Assembly: GCA_949373085.1 (NCBI GenBank)
Contig: CASICJ010000028.1
Coordinates: 1 to 64,000, forward strand
From: an uncultured Verrucomicrobiales bacterium
GTDB lineage: Bacteria; Verrucomicrobiota; Verrucomicrobiia; Verrucomicrobiales; Akkermansiaceae
Direction of reading: 5' to 3'
DNA length: 64,000 nt
Positions 1 through 9,900 of the stretch are shown here, in pieces. The notes beneath the pieces are model-generated. The model was not told the origin of the DNA. It saw nothing but the letters and a program-made list of their open reading frames with translations, and did not search any database. Numbering within the stretch: the stretch's first letter is position 1; each line of letters begins with the position of its first letter. Position numbers and translations under genes: made by a program.

Positions 1-1
1 T

Positions 2-1300
2 TACATCTATGCCAATCTTCTTGGGAACGAAGCCGGACGCGCCATTTACGATGGCGGAGGCCTCATCGCATCTGCCGGAAAGATTATTGCCGAAGGCCAA
101 CGCTTCTCCTTTAAAGAGACGACCCTTGTTCATAAGACCGTTGATATCGAGCGCAACCGACTCCTTCAGGCCCGAACTGTGAGCCGAAAAATCGACGTTC
201 AGGGACTTTCTGAAATTGAACTCCCTTTTGAGTGGCCAGAAGTTACGCGCCAGGATGGACAGGAACCTCTCCCGCCCATGTCGAAAAACGAAGAGTTTAC
301 ACGCGCTATGGCGCTCGCCTACTTCGACTATCTTCGCAAATCATGGTCGAATGGATTTGTAGTCTCCCTGAGTGGAGGAGCTGACTCAGCTGCTGTCTCG
401 TCCTTCGTTAAGATCATGGTCGATCTCGCCCTGAACGAACTTGGCGAAGAAGGAGTTCGAGAACGCCTCCCTCACCTTGATCTTCCTGAAAATCCTCAAG
501 ACTGGATGAAGATTCTTCTCTTCTGCGCTTACCAAGGCACAAAAAATTCTGGCGAGACAACCCGTAACGCCGCCCGCTCGGTGGCCAAGGCGCTGGGGTG
601 CGACTACGCCGAATGGGAGGTTGATAATCTCGTCGAGGGATATGAAAGTACGATTGAATCCGTACTCAAACGCCAGCTCAGCTGGCAAACCGATGACATC
701 GCACGCCAAAACATACAGGCCCGCGTCCGCGCGCCTGCCATTTGGATGATGGCTAACATTCGTAATGCGCTTCTTCTCGCCACTTCAAACCGCTCCGAGG
801 CTGCTGTCGGTTATGCCACCATGGATGGTGATACCTCGGGTGGACTCAGCCCAATCGCAGGAATCGATAAACACTACCTCCGCGAGTGGCTTCGCTTTAT
901 GGAATTAACCGGTCTCCCTGAAAGCCCTTCCATTGAGGCTCTCTCCCAAATCAACGTCCAGAACCCAACTGCCGAACTCCGCCCCAAGGACGCGAACCAA
1001 ACCGATGAAGATGACCTCATGCCTTATCAGGTTCTGGACACCTTGGAGCGCGCCGCCATCCGTGACAAAAAAGGGCCAAAGTCAGCGCTTCAAGTCATCC
1101 GCGCTACCTATCCCCAGCAAGAGGAAAAACAGCTCATCGACTGGACTAAAAAATTCTACCAGCTCTGGTGTCGCAATCAGTGGAAGCGCGAACGCTACGC
1201 GGTCGCGTTTCACGTGGATGATCAAAATCTCGACCCCAAGTCTTGGTGCCGCTTCCCTGTTCTTTCGGCCGGTTTCCGCGAAGAGCTATCTCAACTTTAA
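2..1300 (+). CDS. nadE: Glutamine-dependent NAD+ synthetase, 3' part (5' end outside window)
   Basis: This enzyme makes NAD+ from deamido-NAD+, ATP and glutamine-derived ammonia in the cytoplasm. The reading frame is open from base 2, well before the GTG at 179 used by the ORF track. The upstream codons translate to a YANLLGNEAGR stretch and an IYDGGG motif, typical of the end of the N-terminal carbon-nitrogen hydrolase (glutaminase) domain. The start therefore lies left of the window. The synthetase domain follows, with the ATP-pyrophosphatase P-loop SLSGGADSAA and the conserved ATSNRSE and GDTSGGLSPIAG segments. About 430 codons are visible; full-length glutamine-dependent enzymes are usually 540-680 residues. 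The next gene on the same strand is 277 bases away, so a shared operon is not evident. Confidence 0.95.
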   Translation, partial: YIYANLLGNEAGRAIYDGGGLIASAGKIIAEGQRFSFKETTLVHKTVDIERNRLLQARTVSRKIDVQGLSEIELPFEWPEVTRQDGQEPLPPMSKNEEFTRAMALAYFDYLRKSWSNGFVVSLSGGADSAAVSSFVKIMVDLALNELGEEGVRERLPHLDLPENPQDWMKILLFCAYQGTKNSGETTRNAARSVAKALGCDYAEWEVDNLVEGYESTIESVLKRQLSWQTDDIARQNIQARVRAPAIWMMANIRNALLLATSNRSEAAVGYATMDGDTSGGLSPIAGIDKHYLREWLRFMELTGLPESPSIEALSQINVQNPTAELRPKDANQTDEDDLMPYQVLDTLERAAIRDKKGPKSALQVIRATYPQQEEKQLIDWTKKFYQLWCRNQWKRERYAVAFHVDDQNLDPKSWCRFPVLSAGFREELSQL

Positions 1301-1577
1301 TCATATTTTCTGCCTGAGCTAGTAAACCCATGGGTCTTCAGCTGGGTCGATTTTTGAAAAGGCGCGGCGGCAGAAAACTGATAATTTTTAGACGACCTCG
1401 GGATGATGAGCCGCCCCGATCATCAGCGATAAAATCAGTAACGAGTTTGAGGCTCTAACAGGCTGATGGCCAGAAGGTGAGACGATCCACGACTATTTCC
1501 AATCAAACCGGCCATTAGAATGGCTTCTCATCGCTCCAATTCGTTGATCTTCCTCAAAATTAATATATTTTTTCAAG

Positions 1578-4268
1578 ATGCGAAGCTTCGCGACCAACAT
1601 CCGATTACTGCTGCTTCTGGCGCCGGTTGTCGCAAGTCTTCCATTTGCTTGGAAAGCCATGGAAACGCGCTCTGAAGCACAGGCTATTCAAGCACCACTC
1701 TCTGGGCACCGCGGCGCTGAGAGTCTCCGCTGGAAGGAGCACCTGCACAACCATCCATCTCTCGCACCCTATTCCGAAGTTCTACTCAAACTGTCCCATA
1801 GGCTCCCCCTCGATAAATTTACCTCGCTTTCACCCAACGTGCAGCAGCGGCTGGCAGCCTTCATAGCAGATCGCCTCGATCCGAATAGCCCTGTCATGAC
1901 TTTATGCTGGGCTCCTGGAATCTCCAAAGAGGCGATCATGGCTTTTCATATTGCCGAGGAGATGGCCGCCCAAGAAACAGCCTTCGAGGAAATGCTCCCC
2001 GAAGTCATGGCATCTGAAGGTGATCCAATCATTGATCTCGCAACCCAATTTGATGATGGCGACCGGTGGCGCAGAACCGCCACCTTCAATTCATTTTTTG
2101 AGAGAGCGGAACAAGGCCTGCCAACCACTTTACTCTGGGGGTTCATGAAAGACGGCACGAGAATCGAGGGCTTTAATGGCGAACCCACTTCGGGCAGTGA
2201 CCTAATCGCTTTTCTCGACGAAATTTATGACGTAGACGGTGGCAGCGATGATCTTACAAACCGTCCTTGGTTTTCAGTCTTCCAGGGGGCCTTCGATAAT
2301 ATTGCCAGCTTAACCGGAATCACTTACGTCTATGAGCCCAACGACGACAGAGCCCGCCTCAGCAATTTCTCCCGTCCCTCAGGTCGTGTTGGTCTTCGCG
2401 CAGACATCCGCATTGGCGGGCACTACATTGACGGCGATTCTGGATCTAACACCCTTGCCTATAATTTTGCTCCCGAATCCGGAGGGGACATGATCATAGA
2501 TACTGGTAATACTTCATTCTTCGGAAAAACGACCTTGGACTCTATTAATCTTCGTAATGTGGTCGAGCACGAACATTGCCATGGACTTGGTCTCAGTCAC
2601 ATCTGTCCCATCAATGAAACCAAACTGATGGAGCCATTCATCTCGCGACGTTTCCGGGGACTCCAGCTTGATGACATCTTCTCACTCAATCGACTCTATG
2701 GAGACTTTTACGAAAAGGTGCATCGCGACCGTGACAACGACTCCCCTGAAAATGCCACTGTTCTTCCAATTATTTCTGGTGAGACCTTTAAACGGGAATC
2801 TCTTAGTATTGATGACAACTCCGATATAGATATCTATCAACTTGAAAATCTCCCAGCTGGAACGCCAATCACAGTGAAGGTCACCCCAGTCGCAACTCCG
2901 CCTGGTTTTGTTGAAGGTCCGCAAAATTCCGATGGCAGTTGTTCAGCCGGATCAAACTTTGATTTCACCAATATTCATGATCTTGAGATTAAAATCATTG
3001 CCTCGGACGGTCGCACTATTCTTTCACAGGCGAATGACCAACCGATTGGTATGTCCGAAGAAATCATCGCCTTTGAACTACCCTCTACGAGCGACTACTA
3101 CATCCACGTTGCCGGGGACACAGCAAACAACACCCAGCTCTACACTCTGGAGGTCGACTTAAGCAGCCCACCTAGCCCACCTTCCAAATTTATAGCCAAT
3201 GTCAATTCCGCCGGCCAAGTTTCCCTGAACTGGAGGGACACCAGCGAAAATGAAACCGGATTTGAAATTGAGCGTAAATTGGAAACCGAGGGGGAGTGGG
3301 AAACCTACGCAAATATCGAATCCGGCATTGAATCTTTCCAAGATCCCAACCCAATTACCGGCATCAATTTATTCTACAGGGTGATTGCAACTGGGACGGA
3401 TTTAAACTCTGAACCCTCAAACGAGTCCACGATCATGATCATAGACCCGTCCGCACAAATCTATCGCTACGACTTTGGGACGACTACCAGCCCAACCGCC
3501 CCTGATCACACCCGGATTTCCCCCCTAACCCGCGGCCATGCCAATTGGTCTGGCGCGGTGCTCGCACGCGACCGCGAGGACGCGGACCTGGCTAATCGGG
3601 ATTTCGTCATTTCGCCCAACTCAGCGACCTGGAGCCATCTTATTGAAAATGGCCAATGGGAGGTTTCAGTCCGCCAAGGTGACAAGACCCGTCCTCGCGA
3701 TAATCTTGTAGTCATAGCTGAGGGGGGCCTTCAGAAAGAAAATATTAATGCCGCCGCAAATGGATTCGTTGAAACGACCTTCGTTATCGAAGTGGCCGAC
3801 GGCACCCTTGATCTTACCTTTGATGACCTTGGAGGAGAAAACAATCGCTGGGTCGTCAATCGTATTTCCTTAAACCGCAAGTCTCACTACGAAGCTTGGG
3901 CAACTTCTCAGGGGATTCCTAAAATCCTAAATTCTCCTGATCAAGATCCTGATGCTGACGGGATTCCAAATATTCAGGAATTCTTCTTCGGCCTCCCGCC
4001 CCTCCAAAAGGGGCCCGGCATTCACATCAAGAGTTCCATTTCAGAAGACGGTCTTCAGACCATCGTTAGCTTTGAAAAAAACCCGGTGGCGTCTATAGAA
4101 AGCGTGATCTTCGAAATGAGTGAGGATCTTGTTTCCTGGGTGTCTTTCATTCCTTCACCTGAAAACATCACGCTCAGAACTGTGGGAGATCTCGAAAGAG
4201 TCACTCTCCGGATGCCCGGGATTTATGAGAATGCTTATATCAGGCTGGGCTTGAATGTTCCCGACTAA
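1578..4268 (+). CDS. Secreted matrixin-like zinc metalloprotease with PPC, FN3 and TSP3-like tail
   Basis: This is an 896-residue exported protein with an N-terminal hydrophobic signal (RLLLLLAPVVASLPFAW). The metzincin zinc site HEHCHGLGLSH starts at residue 331 and fits HExxHxxGxxH. A KLMEP Met-turn-like segment follows, so it is a matrixin (M10A-like) endopeptidase acting outside the cytoplasm. Downstream, residues about 385-525 look like a bacterial pre-peptidase C-terminal domain and about 537-615 like a fibronectin type III domain. Residues about 634-770 start with a YRYDFGT motif like galactose-binding-fold modules. A DQDPDADGIPN calcium-binding repeat comes near the C-terminus. Domain boundaries after the protease are judged by eye. 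The ATG at 1578 is chosen because the signal peptide starts there. No operon partner is evident; the next unit is the broken TSP3 locus. Confidence 0.85.
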   Translation: MRSFATNIRLLLLLAPVVASLPFAWKAMETRSEAQAIQAPLSGHRGAESLRWKEHLHNHPSLAPYSEVLLKLSHRLPLDKFTSLSPNVQQRLAAFIADRLDPNSPVMTLCWAPGISKEAIMAFHIAEEMAAQETAFEEMLPEVMASEGDPIIDLATQFDDGDRWRRTATFNSFFERAEQGLPTTLLWGFMKDGTRIEGFNGEPTSGSDLIAFLDEIYDVDGGSDDLTNRPWFSVFQGAFDNIASLTGITYVYEPNDDRARLSNFSRPSGRVGLRADIRIGGHYIDGDSGSNTLAYNFAPESGGDMIIDTGNTSFFGKTTLDSINLRNVVEHEHCHGLGLSHICPINETKLMEPFISRRFRGLQLDDIFSLNRLYGDFYEKVHRDRDNDSPENATVLPIISGETFKRESLSIDDNSDIDIYQLENLPAGTPITVKVTPVATPPGFVEGPQNSDGSCSAGSNFDFTNIHDLEIKIIASDGRTILSQANDQPIGMSEEIIAFELPSTSDYYIHVAGDTANNTQLYTLEVDLSSPPSPPSKFIANVNSAGQVSLNWRDTSENETGFEIERKLETEGEWETYANIESGIESFQDPNPITGINLFYRVIATGTDLNSEPSNESTIMIIDPSAQIYRYDFGTTTSPTAPDHTRISPLTRGHANWSGAVLARDREDADLANRDFVISPNSATWSHLIENGQWEVSVRQGDKTRPRDNLVVIAEGGLQKENINAAANGFVETTFVIEVADGTLDLTFDDLGGENNRWVVNRISLNRKSHYEAWATSQGIPKILNSPDQDPDADGIPNIQEFFFGLPPLQKGPGIHIKSSISEDGLQTIVSFEKNPVASIESVIFEMSEDLVSWVSFIPSPENITLRTVGDLERVTLRMPGIYENAYIRLGLNVPD

Positions 4269-4428
4269 AGCCCGATTGGCTTCCACACCCGGTGACTCAG
4301 GACTCTTTGGTCCTTTGCCGATGAAACCTTTTACTTAGGAAAAATAGTGTTTTCCTTTGGAGGAGAAGACTGAAACCAGAGGGGACGGGAAGGCTAGGAG
4401 CTCATAAGATCTTATCCAGCCCAGGCAC

Positions 4429-4463
4429 AAAAAAACCCTGAACGCTATCAGCGATCAGGGTTT
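4429..4463 (-). terminator. Rho-independent terminator for the minus-strand PEP-CTERM fragment
   Basis: Bases 4433-4441 (AAACCCTGA) pair perfectly with 4455-4463, and CGCT/AGCG extends the stem inside. The A-run on the plus strand left of the stem is a T-run downstream on the minus strand. It sits about 20 bases after the stop codon of the PEP-CTERM tail, so it belongs to that minus-strand gene remnant. Confidence 0.8.
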
Positions 4464-4483
4464 GATAAAATAGTGAACGAGGA

Positions 4484-4540
4484 CTATCGCTTGCGGCGAG
4501 CGCCGAGAGTCAAGAGACCAAGACCAGCAAGGAACAGACC
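4484..4540 (-). pseudogene. PEP-CTERM-like C-terminal tail, remnant without its gene body
   Basis: On the minus strand the frame ending at TAG (4484-4486) encodes SGLFLAGLGLLTLGARRKR. This is a glycine/leucine-rich transmembrane helix followed by an arginine/lysine cluster, as at the end of PEP-CTERM proteins, which exosortases process in other bacteria. A terminator follows at the expected distance. Upstream in this frame the sequence loses coding character after about 4540. There the DNA instead encodes, on the plus strand, a TSP3 repeat. No PEP tripeptide and no exosortase are seen in the window. I read this as the 3' end of a gene cut off by a rearrangement or by an assembly join. Confidence 0.65.
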
Positions 4541-6704
4541 CGAATAATGCGGATACCGATGGAGACTTTCTTGGGGACTCCGTGGAAATTCTGAGTGGAC
4601 GTGACCCAACAGTCGCGACGGTTATCGGTCCTGTCGCAGGCGTTCTTTTGGCTAACTTCGACGGTAATCAGGTAAATTACGACGAACTAGCTGTCCGAAC
4701 ACCGGGTTTCCTCGCCCAGCAGATTGTTGATAATGGTCCAACTGGCAGCTACTACCACCTCCTCGATGGTGGAGAGGGTGACGCAGGAAACTATCTTTCA
4801 TTCGACGCGCCTTCCGATACTACTGGATGGCAAACAGTTCAATTTTCTATGGACTATCGCGCTGACCGGGTATCCGCCGATGGTTGGCATATTGCCTTCC
4901 TTGACATCCCAACTCATGGCCCTACGGGCACGGTTCGAGCTGGTGCAGGTGGATTTGGAGATGTTGAGGAACGCGGATTGTATTCCAACTCAATCGGTGT
5001 TGGTTTTCGGACCTTTAATGGTCCGAACGCAACCGTTAATTACAGTGGCAATCAAAGTGGCGACGTAAGCTACGAACAACAATCAGGCGATTGGGGTTCG
5101 GTGGAAGTCAACTTGCAGAAAACTGATTCTGGGGATGTTCTCCTGAATGCGACGCTCTTCCCAGAGCTCGGCTTCTTGGAACTGGCCAACAAGTCTTCAA
5201 TAATTATTTACTTGAAGATGTTGCCCTTGAAGAATTTCGCGTTCAACTTGGTGGGCGAACTGGAGGTGCATCCATGGACCTCGACGTCGACAACTTGGTC
5301 CTTAATGTTTTCAAATCCGGTGAAGGTGATTCTGATGGCGATGGCCTTGCTGACCTTTGGGAAAAGAAGTTTGATTTGTCGATAGATGATGACGGATCAG
5401 TCGATCCAAAAAATGGCCCCGATGGCGATCCGGATGGAGATGGACTGACAAACCTCCAGGAGATCACTCTTGGAACTAGCCCAGTAGATGACGACTCCGA
5501 TAATGATGGCGCTAAGGATGGAGTTGAGGATGGCGGAGGAACCTTCGTTAGCCTCTCTAAGACAGGAACTAGCCCTATCAATCCAGACACTGACGACGAT
5601 GGCCTCCTCGATGGTGCCGAGAATCCGTTGCTTGATTTCGTAGACGCTGACCAACCTGGGACAGATCCAAACAACCCTGACTCTGACGGTGATGGTTTCA
5701 AAGACGGCATCGAAATCGCAGCCGGTAGTGATCCCACTTCTGGTGACGTTGTTACAGTGGGGGGCGACGGAGTCATCGCAAACTTCGATCTCACAGGTGA
5801 AAAGTATGCTGAAGAAGCACTCCGCAACGCTCCGATCGTAGGGCTCCAAGCCCAAGAAGGAGATTCCGATAGAAACTTCTACCAACTTCTAGAAACCGTT
5901 GGTAGCGCTGGAAACTATATCTCATTTGAATCAAGTGAAGACTACACCGGTTGGGAAAGCTTCTCATTCCAAATGGACTATCTTTCTACTGAAATGCAGG
6001 CTGATGGGTTCGGAATCAACTTCCTGGACACCGAAGTCCATGGTGCATCTGGTGCTGTTCAGGTTCTTTCTGAGGAAGAAAATGCATTGCTCGATAATTC
6101 CTTCGGGGTTGGCTTTAAGACCTTCCAATCCACTGAAGCTTCCATCACGTGGAATGGCATTGATGTCAGTGGAAGGATTCCTTTCACCCTAACCAACGAT
6201 AAATGGGCTTCTATTGGCATTGACGTTGATAGAGATCCAATCACGAAAACTGCGCTTGTCGATGTGACTGTTTACGACGCCCCGGACCGTCAAGGACTTG
6301 CTGAAGAGGTCTACACTGACTTCGAGGTTGAGGGCATGACTCTTGAGGACTTCCGAGTCCAACTTGAGGGCCGCACCGGTGGTGCGTCCATGAATTTTTC
6401 GATCGATAACCTCAAACTGATTGTCGATGGCAGCGGAGGAGGAAACTCCGGAATCGTCATTAACTCGGTTACAAGAGAGGTTGTGAATGGAAGTGTCTCG
6501 GTGACAATTACGTGGAACTCCCGTGAAGGGCAGACCTACTCAGTTCTTGCGAGTGAAGACCTCGCACTAGGCGATCTCACGCTTTGGGACGAGCTTGATG
6601 ATGGTGTCCAGGCCGCCGTTGGCGCAGATGTGACATCATTCACCGAAAGCGGTCTCCCACTTGATACCAAGACAAGATTCTACATCGTGCGGATTCCTGA
6701 ATAG
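4531..6704 (+). pseudogene. TSP3-repeat protein with two lectin-like domains, 5'-truncated and frameshifted
   Basis: Two ORFs (frames of 4582..5385 and 5274..6704) are parts of one gene. The plus frame is recognisable from GTDPNNADTDGD at about 4531, before the GTG at 4582, and has no start codon or signal peptide. Domain 1 (about 4640-5320) contains ADGWHIAFLDIPTHG. Domain 2 (about 5770-6430) contains ADGFGINFLDTEVHG, so the two are paralogous modules of about 220 residues. Between them lies a run of aspartate-rich TSP3-like repeats (DSDGDGLAD, DSDNDGAKDG, DTDDDGLLDG). Near 5145-5160 domain 1 leaves its frame. The second frame continues it with NNYLLEDVALEEFRVQLGGRTGG, matching MTLEDFRVQLEGRTGG in domain 2. 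The C-terminus (TWNSREGQTYSVLAS to FYIVRIPE) is a common end module of secreted verrucomicrobial proteins. The domains resemble concanavalin A-like lectins only in a general way. Confidence 0.75.
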
Positions 6705-6741
6705 GACCCAGCACTCTGGTTTCCGGTCAGAGCGTTTTTCG

Positions 6742-6780
6742 GGGGGTGACTGCCTGCAGGCAGTCACCCCCTTCTTTTTT
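6742..6780 (+). terminator. Strong terminator with perfect 30-bp palindromic stem
   Basis: Bases 6742-6771 form a perfect inverted repeat built on GGGGGTGACTGCCTG and its complement, followed by CTTCTTTTTT. It lies about 40 bases after the stop of the TSP3 gene and would end its transcript. The centre has no spacer, so the RNA loop must open a few central bases. Confidence 0.85.
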
Positions 6781-6806
6781 GTAGGTCCTGCCAAAATCGG
6801 CCGAAC

Positions 6807-6826
6807 GCACTGCTGACAGGCAGTGC
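6807..6826. other. Second hairpin upstream of the S9 peptidase gene
   Basis: GCACTGC (6807-6813) and GCAGTGC (6820-6826) pair perfectly around the loop TGACAG. No T-run follows on either strand. The sequence shares the CTGC...GCAG core with the neighbouring terminator, so it may be a decayed copy or a 5' leader structure of the S9 gene. Confidence 0.4.
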
Positions 6827-6953
6827 AAGACATCATCTTCCCCATCCAAGTTTAGAGGGAAAATGGAAGCCCCCCACAACGAAGCTAGGATTTTGAACTT
6901 GAGGTCGCAACTTGGCGAAAAATCCGTTAAAGCCGCCATTCAAACAATTTATC

Positions 6954-9900
6954 ATGCGGTCATCACTTGCTCTCCTCCTCACTTTCTTTCTCCTTCCGAT
7001 ATCTGTTTTCGCAGAAGAACCAGCGAAAGTAGATCCTCCTAAAAAAGAGACGCCTAAGAAAAAGCGGAAACAAAAATCTCCCGTCAAACCCGCCGACTAC
7101 GCTCAATGGGAGCGGCTTGATCCGGGAAATCGCCAATTTTCTCCGAACGGAAAATGGTTGGTCTACGGGGTCACCCGTGTCGATGAAGAGAGAACCTTGC
7201 GACTTCATCGCCTTACGGGAAAAAAAATGCCCGAGGTGGAGAGCTTCCAATATGGCACGCGCCCTATCTTTTCAAATAACAGCGCATGGCTCGCCGTCAC
7301 TATCGGCAAATCACCAGCAGAGGCTAAAAAAGAACCAAAAGAAAAATTACCCGGCGCAACCACCCACCTCCGAAATCTCGCCAGCAAGGAAACCATCATA
7401 TTCAAAAATGTCAGCGCATTCCACTTCAGCGATGACAGCCGATTTGCCGCGATTGAAGTTAATGGAAAATCACCCAGAAAAGCCCTCGTCGTTCGCAATC
7501 TCTCTGATAAGAGCAACACCACCTTCGGCAATGTCACCCAACATGCTTGGAGCGATCAAGGCTCTCACCTAGCAATGGTCATCGACTCTCCCAGCATTAG
7601 CAACTCACTTCAGGTCTTCTCGCCCAAGATCGGAACGCTGCGTACGCTTGACTCAAGCGAGCTGGAATACAAATCCCTCCAGTGGCGCAAAGACTCGCTC
7701 GATCTAGCCGTAATGCGTGAAAAAAAGCACGCCGAGAAAGAAGACATCTCGCACACTCTCCTCGCATGGAAGGAAGTCGCTCAAAAGAAAACCAAAAAGC
7801 TCGTCTATGATCACACCAAAGACAAAAACTTCTCAGCAGAAATGTTCCTCCCAGTCGGTAAAATCAGCTGGTCAGAGGATGGTGCGGCCCTTTACTGCGA
7901 TTTGAAGAAGTGGGAGAAAAAACCGAAAACACCAAAACCCAAGGCTGCTTCAGAGCCAGAGAAAGAAGAAGGGGAAAAGGAAGACTCTGAAAAAGAACCA
8001 CAGCCCAAAAAAGAGGACGAAAAAGAAACTATAGAAAAGAAAGCTCCTGAAAAAAAGCCAGCGCCAAAAAAAGAGGAAGAGACTAAAGGGAAAACGCTCC
8101 GTGATACCCTTCAGGAGAAATCAAACGTCGAAGTCTGGCATACCAAAGACGCTGAAATCATGCCCCTGCAAAAGAAGCAGGCTTCGTCCCAAAAAAACCC
8201 AAGCCGAAAAGCAATGTGGTGGCTAGGTGAAGAATCAATGGTGCAGCTCGGAAACGACTTAACAGAAAAAATCGGGATCACCCGAAAAGGAAACCGAGCC
8301 ATTGGCATCGATCGCACCCCTCACAAAGAAACCGCGATGTTCGGGCCTCGTCTGCAAGACGTTTACAAAATCGACACCAAAACTGGTGAGCGGGAGAAAA
8401 TTCTCGAAGGCCTCAAATATGTCCTATCAACAAGTCCCAACGGTCGACACCTCCTCTTCATGCGTAACGGGCAACTTTGGGCTTACGATCTCGAAACGAA
8501 CCAAGACCTTCATCTTAGCAAAGACCTTGATACCCATTTTTCTGACGAAGAAGACGATACTCTCGCCGTTGAAAAACGTCCATATAGCCAAGGGATTTGG
8601 CTCAAGGATTCCTCCGCCTTCCTGATGTACGATCGCTACGACCTCTGGCTCATTTCTCCGGATGGCTCGTCCACTACCAGAATAACAAATGGTCGCAAAG
8701 ATCGTATCCGCCATCGCCTCTCGCAAGCCAACTTCTTAAAAGACAACGAGGGTTTCCTTGAACCTGATCAAGCTCTCTATCTGGCCCTCTATGGTGATCG
8801 CACCAAGAAGTCAGGATACGGAAAACTGGATGCCATTCGCTCAAAAGAACCCGTTGAGGTTTTAGTTTGGGAAGACAAAATGATTAGCTCGCTGACCCGT
8901 GCTAAAAATGCTGACCGCTACCTTCTTACTATCGAAAGCGGCAATGATTCACCGGACATTTACGTCTCAGGCCCAAATCTTGCCCGGCGAAAGCAGATCT
9001 CTAAAACCAACTTATTCCAAAACCAATACTACTGGGGACAGACCGAATTAATCGATTTCGAAAATAAGAACGGAGTCAAACTCCAGGGGTCCCTGCGCTA
9101 CCCGGCCAACTACCGTGAAGGAAAAAAATACCCCATGGTCGTTTATATCTACGAGAAACGATCCCAAGGGCTCCATAAATACGAAGTCCCAAGCGAAAAG
9201 CATCCCTACAATCCCGCCGTTTTTTCCGCTGAAGGATACTTCGTTTTCCAACCTGATATCGTTTATCGCCCCCAGGAACCCGGGATCTCAGCCCTTGAGT
9301 GCGTCGTCCCGGCAGTCGAACAAGTCCTCAAAACCGGAATGGTTGATGAAAATAAAATTGGTCTGGTCGGCCACTCATGGGGCGCTTACCAAACTGCTTT
9401 CATCGTGACTCGAAGCGATCTTTTCGCCGCGGGCGTCGCAGGCGCTCCACTCACCAACATGATGAGTATGTCGGTGAGCGTGTATTGGAATTCTGGTCAG
9501 ACCAATGCCGCCATTTTCACCCAATCACAAGGCCGCATGGACAAACCTTTTTGGCAAGCCCCTGAAAACTATATTCGGAACTCCCCTATCCACGGACTCG
9601 ATAACCTAAACACCCCACTTCTCATCGCATTCGGTGATAAAGATGGGGCCGTAGATTGGGGCCAGGGAGTCCAAATGTACAACGCCGCCCGCTGGGCCGG
9701 GAAAGAAAACCTCGTCATGCTAGTCTACCCGGGCGAAAATCACAGCCTTCGAAAGGAAGAGAATATGGTCGACTACCACTATCGTATTCGGGAGTGGTTC
9801 GACACCCATGTCAAAGGCCAAGAGGCCCCAAAGTGGATCACCGAAGGAAAATCATTCCTCGAAAGACAAAAAGAAAAAGAAGACCAGAAAGACAAACCTC

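Noticed and set aside
1306-1377. TTTTCTGCC and GGCAGAAAA inverted repeat after nadE
   Set aside because: The arms are 54 bases apart with no T-run after the second arm, so it is not a clear terminator; no other role can be supported.
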